DNA of 64,000 nt from contig MOWL01000005.1 of the NCBI GenBank assembly GCA_002110485.1, positions 62,001 to 126,000 on the forward strand, read 5' to 3'. The notes beneath the pieces are model-generated. The model made no database searches. It saw nothing but the letters and a program-made list of their open reading frames with translations, and was not told the origin of the DNA. Position 1 is the first letter of the stretch; each line of letters starts with the position of its first letter. The DNA comes from Emergomyces orientalis (lineage: Eukaryota > Ascomycota > Eurotiomycetes > Onygenales > Ajellomycetaceae). The translations under genes and the position numbers were made by a program. Below, in pieces: positions 10,814-22,107 of the stretch.

Positions 10814-13417
10814 ATGGGATGTCGAGAAGCAAAAAAAAAAGGCAACTTAGCAACTGATTATTACGCGGAAGTATATGAGACAGTTAACAATGACGGAGCA
10901 TTAATAAGAGGCTTGTATATATATTATGCGTCCAAAATCCAGCTTATCGGGGTTTGTAAATGGGGGTAGGCCGGGTAATATATAGGCCTAGTTCGGTGCC
11001 TATGTTCGGACTTACAAGTCCATTGACCAGGAAAAAAAAAAGTCGGATCAGCAGGTGAACGAAGAATGCTGTTCTTTATGAGGTGCGGAGGACATTTAGT
11101 TCTTCAAGAACGCATGGTTGTTTCAATGTCCTTCCAATTAGGAGCAACAGAACATTTTTATAGTGTGGGAGGGTTATATGCGGCGACATTGTACTGGACA
11201 TGTATATCGTTCATCGGTTGGATGTTCCAGCCGGCAGCACAGCAGGACATATTCCGATGTCCATGATTTAGGGCCTGTTCGGTGCGCGGGGGCGGTAACT
11301 CGTTCTTTTTGTAGTCCATACGCTGTCATGGGTTTCGGAGAAAAATACAGCAGTTTTGATCATTACAATAAAAATACTGCTAGTATTTTTTAAAAAATCG
11401 ATGAGTAATCAAGATTCGACTTTTCTAGCCTATTTAGGGCCATAAGTGGAGAACTCTAGCTAAATGAGGTTAGAGACTGCTCTATTTTGCACATACTTTT
11501 TGAATCAAGCCCTGGGCCAGTTTAAAAAGTACTGGCCGTGACTTTCACATCAAACTCTGGCCAAAATAGTGGCACTCCAACCACTCTGGACAAAAAGTAC
11601 GAACGCACCGAACAGGCCCTAAGTGTGTTATGGAATTTAGCACCCGACCGAAAGAACCAGCAGCGATTTAAAACATGCGGTTTGTGTGTATGTATGTACT
11701 GAAAAATACTTTCCAAGTCCAAGTAGGTATTATTAAGGACTCAATGGTACTTGTAATCTCGCAGAGAGAGAGGGAGTAGGTGTAGCAAGGCATAGGATGT
11801 CTCAACTGATTCGCCGAGACATATTTTCAAACTGCCGCGAAAGCCAGCTCTAATGCGGAAAGTGTATATGAATCTTGGTTGGGTTTGTCTTTTTCTCTAA
11901 GTTTATAGGTGTACTATAGTTCCTGAGGCGACTTCCTATATTTTTACTCGTCCTGGCCCAAGTAACGGAGGTCGCCCCCTTGATATATTATTCTTTCATA
12001 TCAACAAGTAAGTTACCTTAACAAAAATAAAATAAAATAAAAATCACCAAGCTCGAATGCGAACTCGTTTCACGCCCGTTACTAGTTTAGCTCCGGTAGT
12101 AGTAACTGCTGCTGCCGCTCATATTCCTTGGGTCCCGCGACAATGAGGGGATTGATAACATTATGTCCTCAGCAGCTCTTCCAGCGGTCATAGAACTTAT
12201 CAGGCTCTGTTTTTGAATATCAAAAACACAACCTGCTCGTCAGGGGTCAAAAAGAAAAAAGCAGTGGAAGTTTCCACGCCGGTCTTCTACTCACGCTGTA
12301 GAGTAACGGATCTGGGTCACGAGGGGCGATCGTTGAGGTGGGTGGTAACGGTGGGCCAGTACATGGAACATAGTGAGCATGTTGTGAAGGTAGCTTGCGA
12401 TGAAGAGAGTGCTTCCTCGCGGGGAAAGGTGATGGTTTGTTGAATGTTCATGTTTTTGAGAGTATTGACGTTTCTCTTATCTGTGAAAAATAATGGACAG
12501 GGTGTTTGGAATGGTTAGAACAGGGAAACTAGGCGGAGGCCTGAAAAATATCGCATCCATCACGTCACAATGCCCTTCACAATAAACGCCCTTAGCAGCC
12601 ATGTTAAGGTGTAAAGCGCAGGTCGATTTCAGGTCACGACAGGCAGAATTTTTTTTGGCAGGAAGCAGTGCGCAGCACGAAGCCAATTATGTGTTGAGTG
12701 CCAGCATCCTCCACCAGGCCTTAGTTCCCCTTCCCGCAAGATAACGAGCGGATCATCTCTAGCCAGGTTGTACTCCGCCTCTCGCCAGCCACAGGTAATT
12801 CAAGACGGAATGGGCAGAGAGTCGTGGCTATTATACATGTCCCCTGACAGACAGAAAGAAGGGTTATTTCCCATGCTCCCTCAGACTCCCTCCAGGGGTT
12901 TGTTGATATGGATGATGTGATAAGTCACGTGTGCTAGTCGCGTCCACGCGTGGCTGCGCGTACACTTCATCCCACCTTTTCTTCCTTTTCCTTTTTAGAA
13001 GTTAGTTAACAGAATCAACTACTCTCTTATATACTCTCTTCAGAACCACGGCTTCGTCGTGACATGATATGCTTGGCGTGTCCCCACTCTTTCCAAGGGT
13101 TCTAATTAAAGTTTACTGTGTAGGCCCCGTTAATCCCCATCTGGACTAGCCCACCACGTGATATACATGATACACACTAGTCCCAAAGAGGCAACATGCC
13201 ATCCGCGCCAACCCAAGCCAGGATCACAGGAAGGCGGAAGCTGGCCCTGTCTATCTATCGCTTCTATCTTCGACGTAACTCTGCGATCTCACGATCTGTG
13301 TCGATATCTAACCGCCTGCTGTCCCCCCTACTAACAGCAACACACATACCCTACTCTACACCTCACTGCACTCCCAAGCAACTCCCCATCTCTCCATACA
13401 TACCTCGCCTAAGAGAT
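10814..13417. other. intergenic region holding a MITE-like element
   Basis: Besides the TIR element listed separately, I find no coding region in these 2.6 kb. Short frames at 12213-12443 and 12477-12686 look random. A sequence resembling one end of the MITE (ggcctagttcggtgc) occurs at about 10985-10999, without an obvious partner. The last few hundred bases form the promoter and 5' leader of the SF3b p14 gene. Confidence 0.5.
11268..11622. mobile_element. MITE-like element with perfect 16-bp terminal inverted repeats
   Basis: The sequence gggcctgttcggtgcg at 11271-11286 is repeated as a perfect reverse complement at 11604-11619. With the outer TTA/TAA the inverted match reaches 19 bp. Similarity continues imperfectly inward: gttctttttgtagtcc on the left against gttcgtactttttgtcc on the right, read inward. 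The element is about 355 bp, AT-rich inside, and codes for nothing. Termini beginning GGGCCTGTT next to a TWA trinucleotide are typical of PIF/Harbinger (Tourist-like) elements. The left (TTA) and right (TAA) trinucleotides are not identical, so a clean target duplication is not shown. The class call is therefore tentative, while the TIR pair itself is plain. Confidence 0.8.
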
Positions 13418-14285
13418 ATGAGCCGCAGCACCAAGCTTGCCCCGGAAGCCAACAGGTATATTATTTAAATCTACCCCCCCACTTGAGCCAAGGTCCCCTT
13501 TGCGATAAGCATATAATATGGAAGATATGTATATGTGATACTAATACGGCGCTCTGAATTCTAGGATCCTTTTCGTAAAGAACCTCAGGTGAGTTAAATG
13601 GCATCGTCACTCGGGGAGGCCTTGAGTGTCTTGCCCGCCCAGCGACCGACCACAAAAGGAAACTCTATGAGACCTCACAGACACCTCTTATCCCCCGTCT
13701 CCTCCGATTCCACTCGATATACGATGGGAAACAAAATCTAACCATTTCGTCTTTTATGTATATAGCTACAACGTCACCGCGGAGGAGCTTTTTGACCTTT
13801 TCGGGAAATTTGGCCCTATTCGGTACGCAAACAGTCAAACTCCCCTCGTCGCCTTGGATGATCATTCTACAACTAGTGCGGGACACGTTACTGACCCTTG
13901 TTGGGATATAGTCAAATACGCCAGGGCATTGCAGCAAACTCGAAGGGCACTGCATTCGTCGTGTACGAGGATGTTGTCGATGCCAAGCAGGCCTGCGATA
14001 AATTGAATGGGTTCAACTTCCAGAACAGATACCTTGTCGGTGAGTACATGCATACACACTTCCAGAGAGTAGAGAAATATATAACAAACTGGAAAATCAA
14101 ACTTGCCGAAAGGGGAAAGAAAAGAAAAGATTCGCGTGAGACTTGGGGACGCAACATCAGGCTAACTCTTGCAACCACCTCTAGTTCTATACCACCAACC
14201 AGAGAAGATGGCCAGATCGAAAGAAGATTTGGCTGCCCGAAAAGAAAACCTAGAACGACTAAAACAACAACACGGCATCGACTGA
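13418..14285 (+). CDS. SF3B6: splicing factor SF3b 14-kDa subunit (p14, SF3B6)
   Basis: Five exons: 13418-13455, 13565-13588 (only 24 nt), 13766-13822, 13912-14039 and 14185-14285. All have GT..AG introns and compatible phases, and together they give 115 aa. The product is essentially one RRM: RNP2 ILFVKN at residues 14-19, then YNVTAEELFDLFGKFGPIRQ, RNP1 KGTAFVVY at 51-58, and the typical NRYLVVLYHQPEK block with a charged C-terminal helix. p14 sits in SF3b of the U2 snRNP, binds SF3B1 and contacts the branch-site adenosine. The human branch-contacting Tyr in RNP2 corresponds to Phe16 here, an aromatic replacement. The protein lacks the human N-terminal extension of a few residues. Family assignment is very strong because every splice junction rebuilds conserved sequence. 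Confidence 0.93.
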
Positions 14286-15858
14286 TATCTTGTTTTTCTT
14301 CTTTTTTTCTCTTTCGTTTGCATGCATCCCCGCTTTCTTGTTATTTATTTCATTTCCCCCACACGGTTTTCTGTGTCTTTTATTTATTTTATTTTGTTCA
14401 TTTTCTCTTCTTATTCTCACTTTATCCCCATCTACCATCATCCGATTAAACCCCATTCGATGTATTCCTCTTTTTTAGGGGTGACAACAAAACCGTTTTC
14501 CAATCCTCTATCGTTATTTGGGGACATTATTCCTACTACTACCCGGGGAGTTTTCAAACCTTTTGCGGAACTAGGGTGGCACTTCTAACCTGCCCTTGGG
14601 AGAACGGGTATTATCTGGGCGTTTTAGATCGACTTCTACTTCAATCCCGCTTTGTTTCTTATTCGTCTTCCCCCGTTTGATGTTCGCTATTTGCTGATTT
14701 TTCTTCTTTTTTTCTTCATATTCTTCTTCCCCCCCTCCCCCAACCCAGTTATATGATATTGATACGTCAGGCTCATGTTCATCACGATTAGTACTGTTTT
14801 ATTTCCCCTGATAAGTTCATAGGGAGGATCCGGCAGAATGTCACTGAAATATGCAATTATATAAATTTACCACAAACGAAACAAAAAGGAGAAAAAGAGG
14901 GAGAGGGAGAGAATCTTCGGATTCGCTCTTGCTTTCAACCGATATGTTTGTTACCAAGCTGCCTGCATGGCCTCGAGGCTCCCATTGGAACAGATCCAAG
15001 CAATCTTTGGATGTTGAAGTAACTAACTACAGTCTCTTCACTGAAGATGTAAGCAAATGACTACCATGCTTTGAATTTCTGAACAAACCCGAAAAAAGAT
15101 ATAGCCCAGGTTCCTATCTATAAGTGTGGTTGGGACTGGGGATTATTCCTTGGCTCCCGTCCACCTCGAAAGAAATTTACAAGTAAAAATTCTTTCCATT
15201 CTACGCTGCGTAAGTAAATATTATGAATCTCCGTAACTATGTATTTTGTATAAATAAAATTAGTATCGGCTGAAAACCTACCCCCAGTGCAAAGTAAAAG
15301 GCCAGAACCTCCAGCGCTCAACTGCTAGATAAGAGTAGAGAACTGGCGAAGGCGGATCACATGACATCACCACGCCTCAGCCTCTAGGGCTGTGACTGCT
15401 TGCTCTGGATGTCTCGAACCTCAAACATACAAAAGACAGAGAAAGGAGAACTGGGCAAAGTACGAAGAAGCGCAGCGGGCTTAGCTGTCATTCCTGTCAG
15501 CTAGAAATCCCCTCTGCGTGCTACATCCTGAAAAGCTGCCCACCCCCAGATGCAATAACTATCAACTATCACCCTTGTTCGGGATTCCTCCTCGATCCTA
15601 AGGCCCCCCCATCCGCTCATTTCTCTCATCGGGGAATACGAGGACTGACGCTGAAAAAAGAGAATAAGCAGGAGAAAGCCAGATAGAGAAAGAGCTAGAG
15701 GTAGAGGTATAGGTAGATAGAGGGAGAGAAGAAGAAAAGCGATCACCCGCCACATGCATCCGATTCCCAGGCAGCTGTTTTCGCCTACTCTCGAGGCGTG
15801 ACCACAACGCCCAGTCCGGCTTCAGTTTTGACGGGTTTATTATATATACTACTGAGCC
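14286..15858. other. intergenic region, T-rich 3' UTR then promoter
   Basis: The first 300 nt are strongly T-rich and probably form the 3' UTR of the p14 gene. The rest shows only short, overlapping, unrelated frames. The last part carries an AT-rich tatatatact just before the next start codon. No gene is seen. Confidence 0.5.
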
Positions 15859-17036
15859 ATGACAGACCTATTGCCAACCCAGACGTCAAATGTCATCACC
15901 GCCATCGCCCTCGCAACATCCCAAACCCTCCTCCTCATACCGTCCTCCTTGTCTTCGGGCGTAACCATGTTACCTCCCTCTGCAACATCCACCGCAATAA
16001 TATCCCAGCAGCAACAGGGCGGAAACGGTAGCGGCAGCGGCGATAGCGACGGCAACAATGGCGAATGCCAGCTACTCGGCCCTTTTGCGCTAATCGTGCA
16101 GGCGGCACTGGGTGCGCTCGCACTGCTCGCACTGGTTTACAAGCGATGGCGGGAACGGCCGCAGCGGCCTGTGAAAGTATGGGCATTCGACGTGTCGAAG
16201 CAAGTATTCGGCTCCGTCCTGCTGCACCTGGCCAACCTGCTCGCGTCGATGTTTTCCGCGGGCCAGATCCCCGTGACGGCGACGTACCAGCCGAATCCGT
16301 GCTCGTATTATTTGTTGAATTTGGGTATTGATGTATGTGGAATGTTTTTTTTTTTTAAATTCCGTACAACCAAATGTAGATAGGCAAGGTGTAGAATACT
16401 AATCAGTATTATTAGACCACCCTCGGCATCCCTATCCTAATCCTGCTCCTCCGTATCCTCAACCGCGCCGCCCTATACACCCCCCTCGCCAACCCGCCCG
16501 AATCCATCGAATCAGGAAACTACGGCGACCCGCCCCGCGCCAAGTGGTGGTTCAAGCAATCCGTGATCTACTTCTTCGGCCTGCTCTGTATGAAAACCTG
16601 CGTCGTCGTCTTAATACATATGTTGCCCTTCATCGTCAAGATCGGGGACTGGGCCCTACGATGGACGGAAGGGAATACTGCCGTGCAGATATTCTTTGTC
16701 ATGCTTTTGTTCCCTGTCATTATGAATGCGATACAGTATTATATTATTGATATCTTTATTAAGAAGCCTATTCCTGTTGTGAGGCATGAGAGGATTCCGG
16801 GTGGGGATCCGGATGATGATGATGGCGTTGATGGGGGTGGGTATGGTGGGCTTGATGATGCGGGGATGGCGGACGATGATGATCGGCATCGACGGAGTGC
16901 ATTGTTGGCAGGGGTTGATGATGAAGACACTGATCTCTCGAGCGACGAAGGGGACCATGTGGTGTTCCCGGATGATGAGGGGACGGTGAAGCGGTCGTTT
17001 GAAGCTGGTGGTCAAGGCAATGGTGCTACGGCTTGA
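15859..17036 (+). CDS. STIMATE-family vacuolar membrane protein (YPL162C-like)
   Basis: Exon 1 (15859-16332) and exon 2 (16416-17036) are joined in phase 0 over an 83-nt intron (GTATGT...ATTATTAG, branch-like ACTAATC), giving 364 aa. Hydrophobic segments include LLGPFALIVQAALGALALLAL, the region around LLHLANLLAS, TTLGIPILILLLRIL, SVIYFFGLLCMKTCVVVLI and IFFVMLLFPVIMNAIQYYII. The conserved RPVKVWAFDVSKQ block after the first helix and NPCSYYLLNLGID match the fungal family that includes yeast YPL162C, a vacuolar membrane protein; human STIMATE regulates ER calcium entry. The N-terminus has a Gln/Gly/Ser-rich insert and the C-terminal tail is long and Asp-rich (residues about 280-364), probably cytosolic. 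Function in fungi is unknown. Confidence 0.85.
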
Positions 17037-18106
17037 CCGGCCAGTCACCCAGCATGACAGATTTTTGAGATTTATTTGGGAGATATTATGCCAACCACCC
17101 CCCCCCCTTTTTTTTTTTTGCTTTTTTACCTTGGACAGCTCTATTGTACTTTACTTTTTGCTTATTGTCTTTCCTCTTGCGGGTTGGCTGGTGAATGGCG
17201 CGTTGGCGAATGATCTGGTATTTTTTTTTTCTCTTTTCTCTTCTCTTTTTTTTCATTATCATCATCGAAGTCTTCTTTTGGTTACTCGATGCCGTTTCTT
17301 CTCCTTCTCCTTCTCTTCCTTCTTCATATTCTCCACGCTCCAAGCAAATTCCATACCCGGTGTTCTGCATCTCGTTGCCTTTTACGCATCTAACTTCTCC
17401 TTTTTTTTTCTTTCTCCGAAAGCGAAGCGTCGTTTTATGTCTTCTTTCTTCATGCTCTTTGGTTTCTTATGGTGCCCAAAGTCAACCAATATATCATATT
17501 TGTATATTTGTATATTCAATCTTATATACTCTTGCTTTATTCCATGATATGCCACGCTGTGCTGTTTCAACAAGTGGGGCTTACTATTTATTGTCTTTGG
17601 TTTAGTTTTTACCCTGGCGTTGCTGCAAGAGACTGTATATAACCAAAGTGCTCAAAGCCCAGCAACTAGTGTTGTCTCGCTTCAATTCTTTCCCAGAGGT
17701 ATATAGATCCCATATATTGCAGTCATAGTCTCGATCCTATACATCGAAATAATAGTTATATATACATACTCTGTTAACGTTTGATACTCATGGAACAGTG
17801 CAGTTTTGCCTAAATGGAAAATGCCTCGGGGGTTTACAGATCACATGACATTGCTAATTGCCGCCTCAGGCATCAAATCTTTTTAGGATTTAATTTTTTT
17901 TGTGAAGGTTTGGAGCTAAAGAAAGTGAACTTTTTGAACATTTCGGGAAACCAAACACAAGTAACTATTCTGACGAGAACTTGTTGTTATTATTATACGG
18001 ACCTGATCACACCATTATGGGTGAATTGCTATTTTCTCGAATTTAGCTTTTGTATTATTATTATCCTATCTCCGCGTTAGCAGATTCCAACCACCCGCAA
18101 AACGCA
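17037..18106. other. intergenic region, T-rich
   Basis: Strongly T/C-rich sequence follows the stop codon, including C9/T10 at about 17099-17120, consistent with a 3' UTR. The second half is AT-rich upstream sequence of the next gene. The frames here are low-complexity and I do not support any as a gene. Confidence 0.5.
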
Positions 18107-20318
18107 ATGCCATCGATGCAAAAAGCCCGCGTGAAGCAGAAAAAGGCGCCAGCAGCTACCTCGCTGCGAAAGGACGCAGGCTTTTTCGTTGATACCCACG
18201 GTGCTTCGGACGATGATGGCGGCAGTGACAATGCGAGCAGTAAGGATGAGCCAATGCCTAAGGACGAGACGGAAGAGAAGCTCGAACGGTTACTTTTTGG
18301 CGATACGGCGGGGTTCCATGATGCGTTAAGGGAGCATGATGTTGAGGGCATGGAGCTCGTGCTTCGGGATAGTGGGAGTGAAGATGCGGAAGGAAATGGA
18401 GAGGAAGAGGAGGGCGGGCTAGAAGGTGTTGATGATGCGGATGTAGGTTCTTTATTATTTTTCAGTATTTTTCTAACGTGGAGCTCCGGTCAAATCAAAA
18501 CTTTTACTAATGTGGCCTTCCTTTCGATATCTGGTATAGCTCTTCTTCCTAGACTCTGGCACTGCTGGTGCCGATGATATCGACTTTGCAATTGCGCCGG
18601 GTCCGTCGGATGGCCAGCGGGGGAACGAACCGCCTGCCGCATGGGAAGATAGTGACGATGAGCGGATCACCATATCCCTAGCGGGTAATAATCGGCTGAG
18701 AAAGTTGCGAGCCTCGGAAGTGGACGATGTCATTACTGGCTCGGAGTATATACGGCGACTGCGCAAGCAGTTCGAACGACTACATCCTGCGCCCGAGTGG
18801 GCGAACCCGTCTAGCGCAACAGGTGGAAGAAGCGCTAAGAGAAGGAAGATGGGAGCTGGGCAGTCGGATGATGAGGGTGTTTCGGGTTCAGATCGTATGG
18901 ATACGGACGAAGAGGAGGAAATGTCCCTGCAACCCCTGGCCCGGTTATTACAGAATGCTGGTAATCTTACGAAGGGTGAGAATAGCACGAAGAGCGGTGG
19001 GAAGCGGAAGCTCCGCCAGGACGTGTTGGATATTCAACGGATGAAAGATGTTGGAAAGGGTCAACCTGTATGTTTACTTTCGCAAATAGTATGCTCTAGA
19101 TATGTAACCCACTTGCTAACATTAACACTCAAATCCAGTCCTCCGTCGACTCCCTCACCTTCCACCCACACTACCCCCTCCTCCTCTCCTCCGGCCCGGC
19201 CTCGACCCTTTTCCTCCACCACATCTCCCCCAAATCCGTTTCCCCAAACCCCCTACTCACCTCCCTCCATGTCCGTCGCACCCCGCTACACACCAGCGCT
19301 TTCTCTTCCCCAACAGGAAATCAAATATACTTCTCCGGCCGCCGCCGCTACTTCCACATCTGGGACCTGGACACGGGCAAGGTCGAGAAAGTTAACGGGC
19401 CTGCTGACCGTAAAGAAGAGCAAAAGTCCATGGAACGCTTCAAACTTTCCCCCTGCGGCCGGTGGATGGGCGTCATCGGCAGCGCGCGTAAGGGGGGTGG
19501 TATCGTCACGATCCTCAGCACCACAACCCTCCAGTGGGTTGCGCAGGTGCGCGTTGACAGCCATAATGGCGTTGCTGATTTCGCATGGTGGAGTGACGGG
19601 GAGGGGATGTGCGTTGTTGGCAAGAATGGAGAGGTTAGCGAGTGGGATGGGCGGCAGAAGCGTATTGTTGCGCGATGGGTTGATGAGGGTGCTGTGGGCG
19701 CGACGGTTATTAGTCTTGGTGGGAAATCTGGTCGGGTGCAGATTGGAGGGGATAGGTGGGTGGCGGTGGGGAGTTCGAGTGGGATTGTGAATGTATATGA
19801 CCGGAGGCCATGGGCTGCGGCGGCTGCTGAGATTGAGAAGAAGAACAAGGGGAAGAAGGTATATAATGGTGGTGATGGTGATGATGATGATGGACAGTGC
19901 GGGATCCCGCGGAACCCGAAACCGACGCGCATGCTTGATCAACTAACGACGCCCACGAGTCATCTTGTCTTTTCAGCGGATGGGCAATTGCTAGTCATGG
20001 CTAGTCGGTGGAAGAAGGATGCGCTGAGATTGAGTATGAAATCGCCCCTAATTTACCCCTGCCAACACCCCCCTTTTGTTCTTTACTTTTCATCATCCAT
20101 GTGCCCTTTTCTATACCTGCGTTATGATTGTGAAGACTTGGTTGACTAATTATATTCTGCACACAGTTCATCTTCCGTCATGCACCGTATATAAGAATTG
20201 GCCGACGTCCAACACGCCGTTTGGTCGCATTTCAGCTGTTGCCATTGCGCCGACGTCGGATATGTTGGCTGTCGCGAATGAGCAGGGAAAGATTCGCCTG
20301 TGGGAAATTCATGGCTAG
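18107..20318 (+). CDS. UTP18: U3 snoRNP / SSU processome WD40 protein Utp18
   Basis: Four exons: 18107-18442, 18540-19067, 19139-20033 and 20167-20318, with phases matching throughout, giving 636 aa. The N-terminal third is charged and disordered with several acidic tracts. The family block around SEYIRRLRKQFERLHPAPEW lies near residue 190 and precedes the beta-propeller. WD-type repeats include SVDSLTFHPHYPLLLSSG, YFHIWDLDTGKVEK, KLSPCGRWMGVIG, DFAWWSDGEGMCVVG and the last blade ending in GKIRLWEIHG. Utp18 is a component of the small-subunit processome that acts in 18S rRNA maturation at the nucleolus. The final junction, joining DALRLI to HLPSCTVYKNWPTS, matches the family and fixes the last intron. 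An Asp/Gly-rich loop (residues about 500-520) is an unconserved insertion. Assignment is strong. Confidence 0.9.
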
Positions 20319-22107
20319 TACTTTAGTTCCAGACCTTTTCTATGATGTTCATGTATATGGGGCTTTCATACAGATGGCCTTACAAAGGGCGGCAAGGGAT
20401 TGCAAGGGCGGACGTGAGGGATCGATAGGGTGGGGCGAGTGAAAAAAAGAGGAGGGATAGAGATGGAAATACCCTTATATAGAGATGATAATTGAATATA
20501 TTCAAATCCAAGCCGACCAAAAGAAATGAGTGGATTGAATAGAAGGAGGGCCGAATGCCTCATGGGACGGCTTTCTATTTTTTTGTTATGTTCATGAATC
20601 GCACAATCCTCTTCTACCGAAGCAGATATATGTATGATACCTACGAACAAGAGATATCAAGTAGGTGAGCAGCGTTACCCTAAGCTTGTATAGTCTACTT
20701 GAGGGTTTCTGGTAGGAGTAGACTAGTTCCATTTTGGCCAGTTTCAGCTCCAATTACCAACAGCATGACCTGTTATTCTTTGCTTAATTCACACAAAACA
20801 TCCTCCAAAGCTGATGTTATATCCTACGAGGTGAGCTGTTGACCATCCTCCGTGTGATGTGGTGGAAAACCAAGGCTATCTTAGAGAAAGGGCATGAGAC
20901 CATATCAGTGAGTACTTTTTGCCCCATGGACAAACAACAAGAACTATGCATGCTAATATGATCCACCAGATTTTCCTGATATCTGTTCGCCCCTGTTATT
21001 TTTCGAGCCACCGAAGCTTACTATAATGGGTCCAAATTTGTTTTGCGATATAGTAAACCGATTGCTATGAAATTTTTCCCGGTTCCGTAGAAGACCGACA
21101 GAAAGCGTACAACTGGGCGATTAGGGGAATTTTTCTACTTCGATTCAAGATACCGAAGCCTGGGCAGCGTACGTTCGTCGAAATCTGCAATCTAAGTCTC
21201 AATCGCTTGCACAACAGGAGCAGGCTGGTCTCGAGAACAATGACCTAATGTCACCGCTTCATTTCCACCCTGAGCAGATTAGTGTGACATTTAAGTGCAC
21301 TTCCTTCGTTTGACGTACCTCATCTGTTGCTGGGGCTGGTAAACGTTAATATCCAGCTTTCAAGAGAACCAGATTTTCAGCCTATAGCTGCATATGAAAT
21401 TCGATTTCAGCTATTTTTCTTGGTGGGACACGCAATTTGCAGACCGAGGAGCTAATCTCCGAAAGTTAATAGAGTCACGACGGACTATGAAATGTCCCAA
21501 TATCGAGACGCCTCCGCTGGACTTCCTGGCCATTGGGGGGGGGAAGGGTAGTAAGTGTGGAAGTGGGACTGCATATGTCAATGCTCTTGATCTACTGCAC
21601 GGGTATCAACATTCTCTACGATTTTATTATCTTTTTTTTTTCTCTGCACGTGGGTTTACTGGAAGTTCTAACTGAATACTTGCGCTCTCCCCACTGTACG
21701 ATATGATTGGGATAATCAAGCTGTGCTGCCATTTCCCTGGCCGTAATCTAGGTCAATCGTTCATTGAAGTAATTAATTGCGATTGTACCGGTGTGCACAT
21801 CAGACAAGAATCACAGAGCATTGAGTGTAGATGCGACCCGGTGAGAGAATCTTGAACATAATATATTAGTTACCTGCTACGCCAATCAAACTCCTTTGTA
21901 CGTGGATAACGCGATATTGAAATTGAAATTGACCAAAACGACGAAAACCATCCACCAGCTCCGATCTACCTCCCTACCCCACAAAAGGAAAAAAAGGGAA
22001 GAGTAAAGGGAACGAGAAAACCGTCTATATATAATGATACCTCACCTTCTCCATTTCCTTTTCCCTCTATCTACTTTGTATGTACAAAATCAAAGTCGCC
22101 CCCAGCC
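20319..22107. other. convergent intergenic region, no gene seen
   Basis: These 1.8 kb lie between the 3' ends of UTP18 and the hexokinase gene. Frames such as 21394-21675 are short and unrelated to anything I know. The stretch near 20660-21200 is AT-rich and may contain degraded repeat sequence, but I see no clear repeat ends. Confidence 0.45.

Noticed and set aside
19286..19942. 218-codon antisense frame within UTP18
   Set aside because: It is a shadow of the WD40 coding strand, rich in Pro/His/Thr and without any family match.
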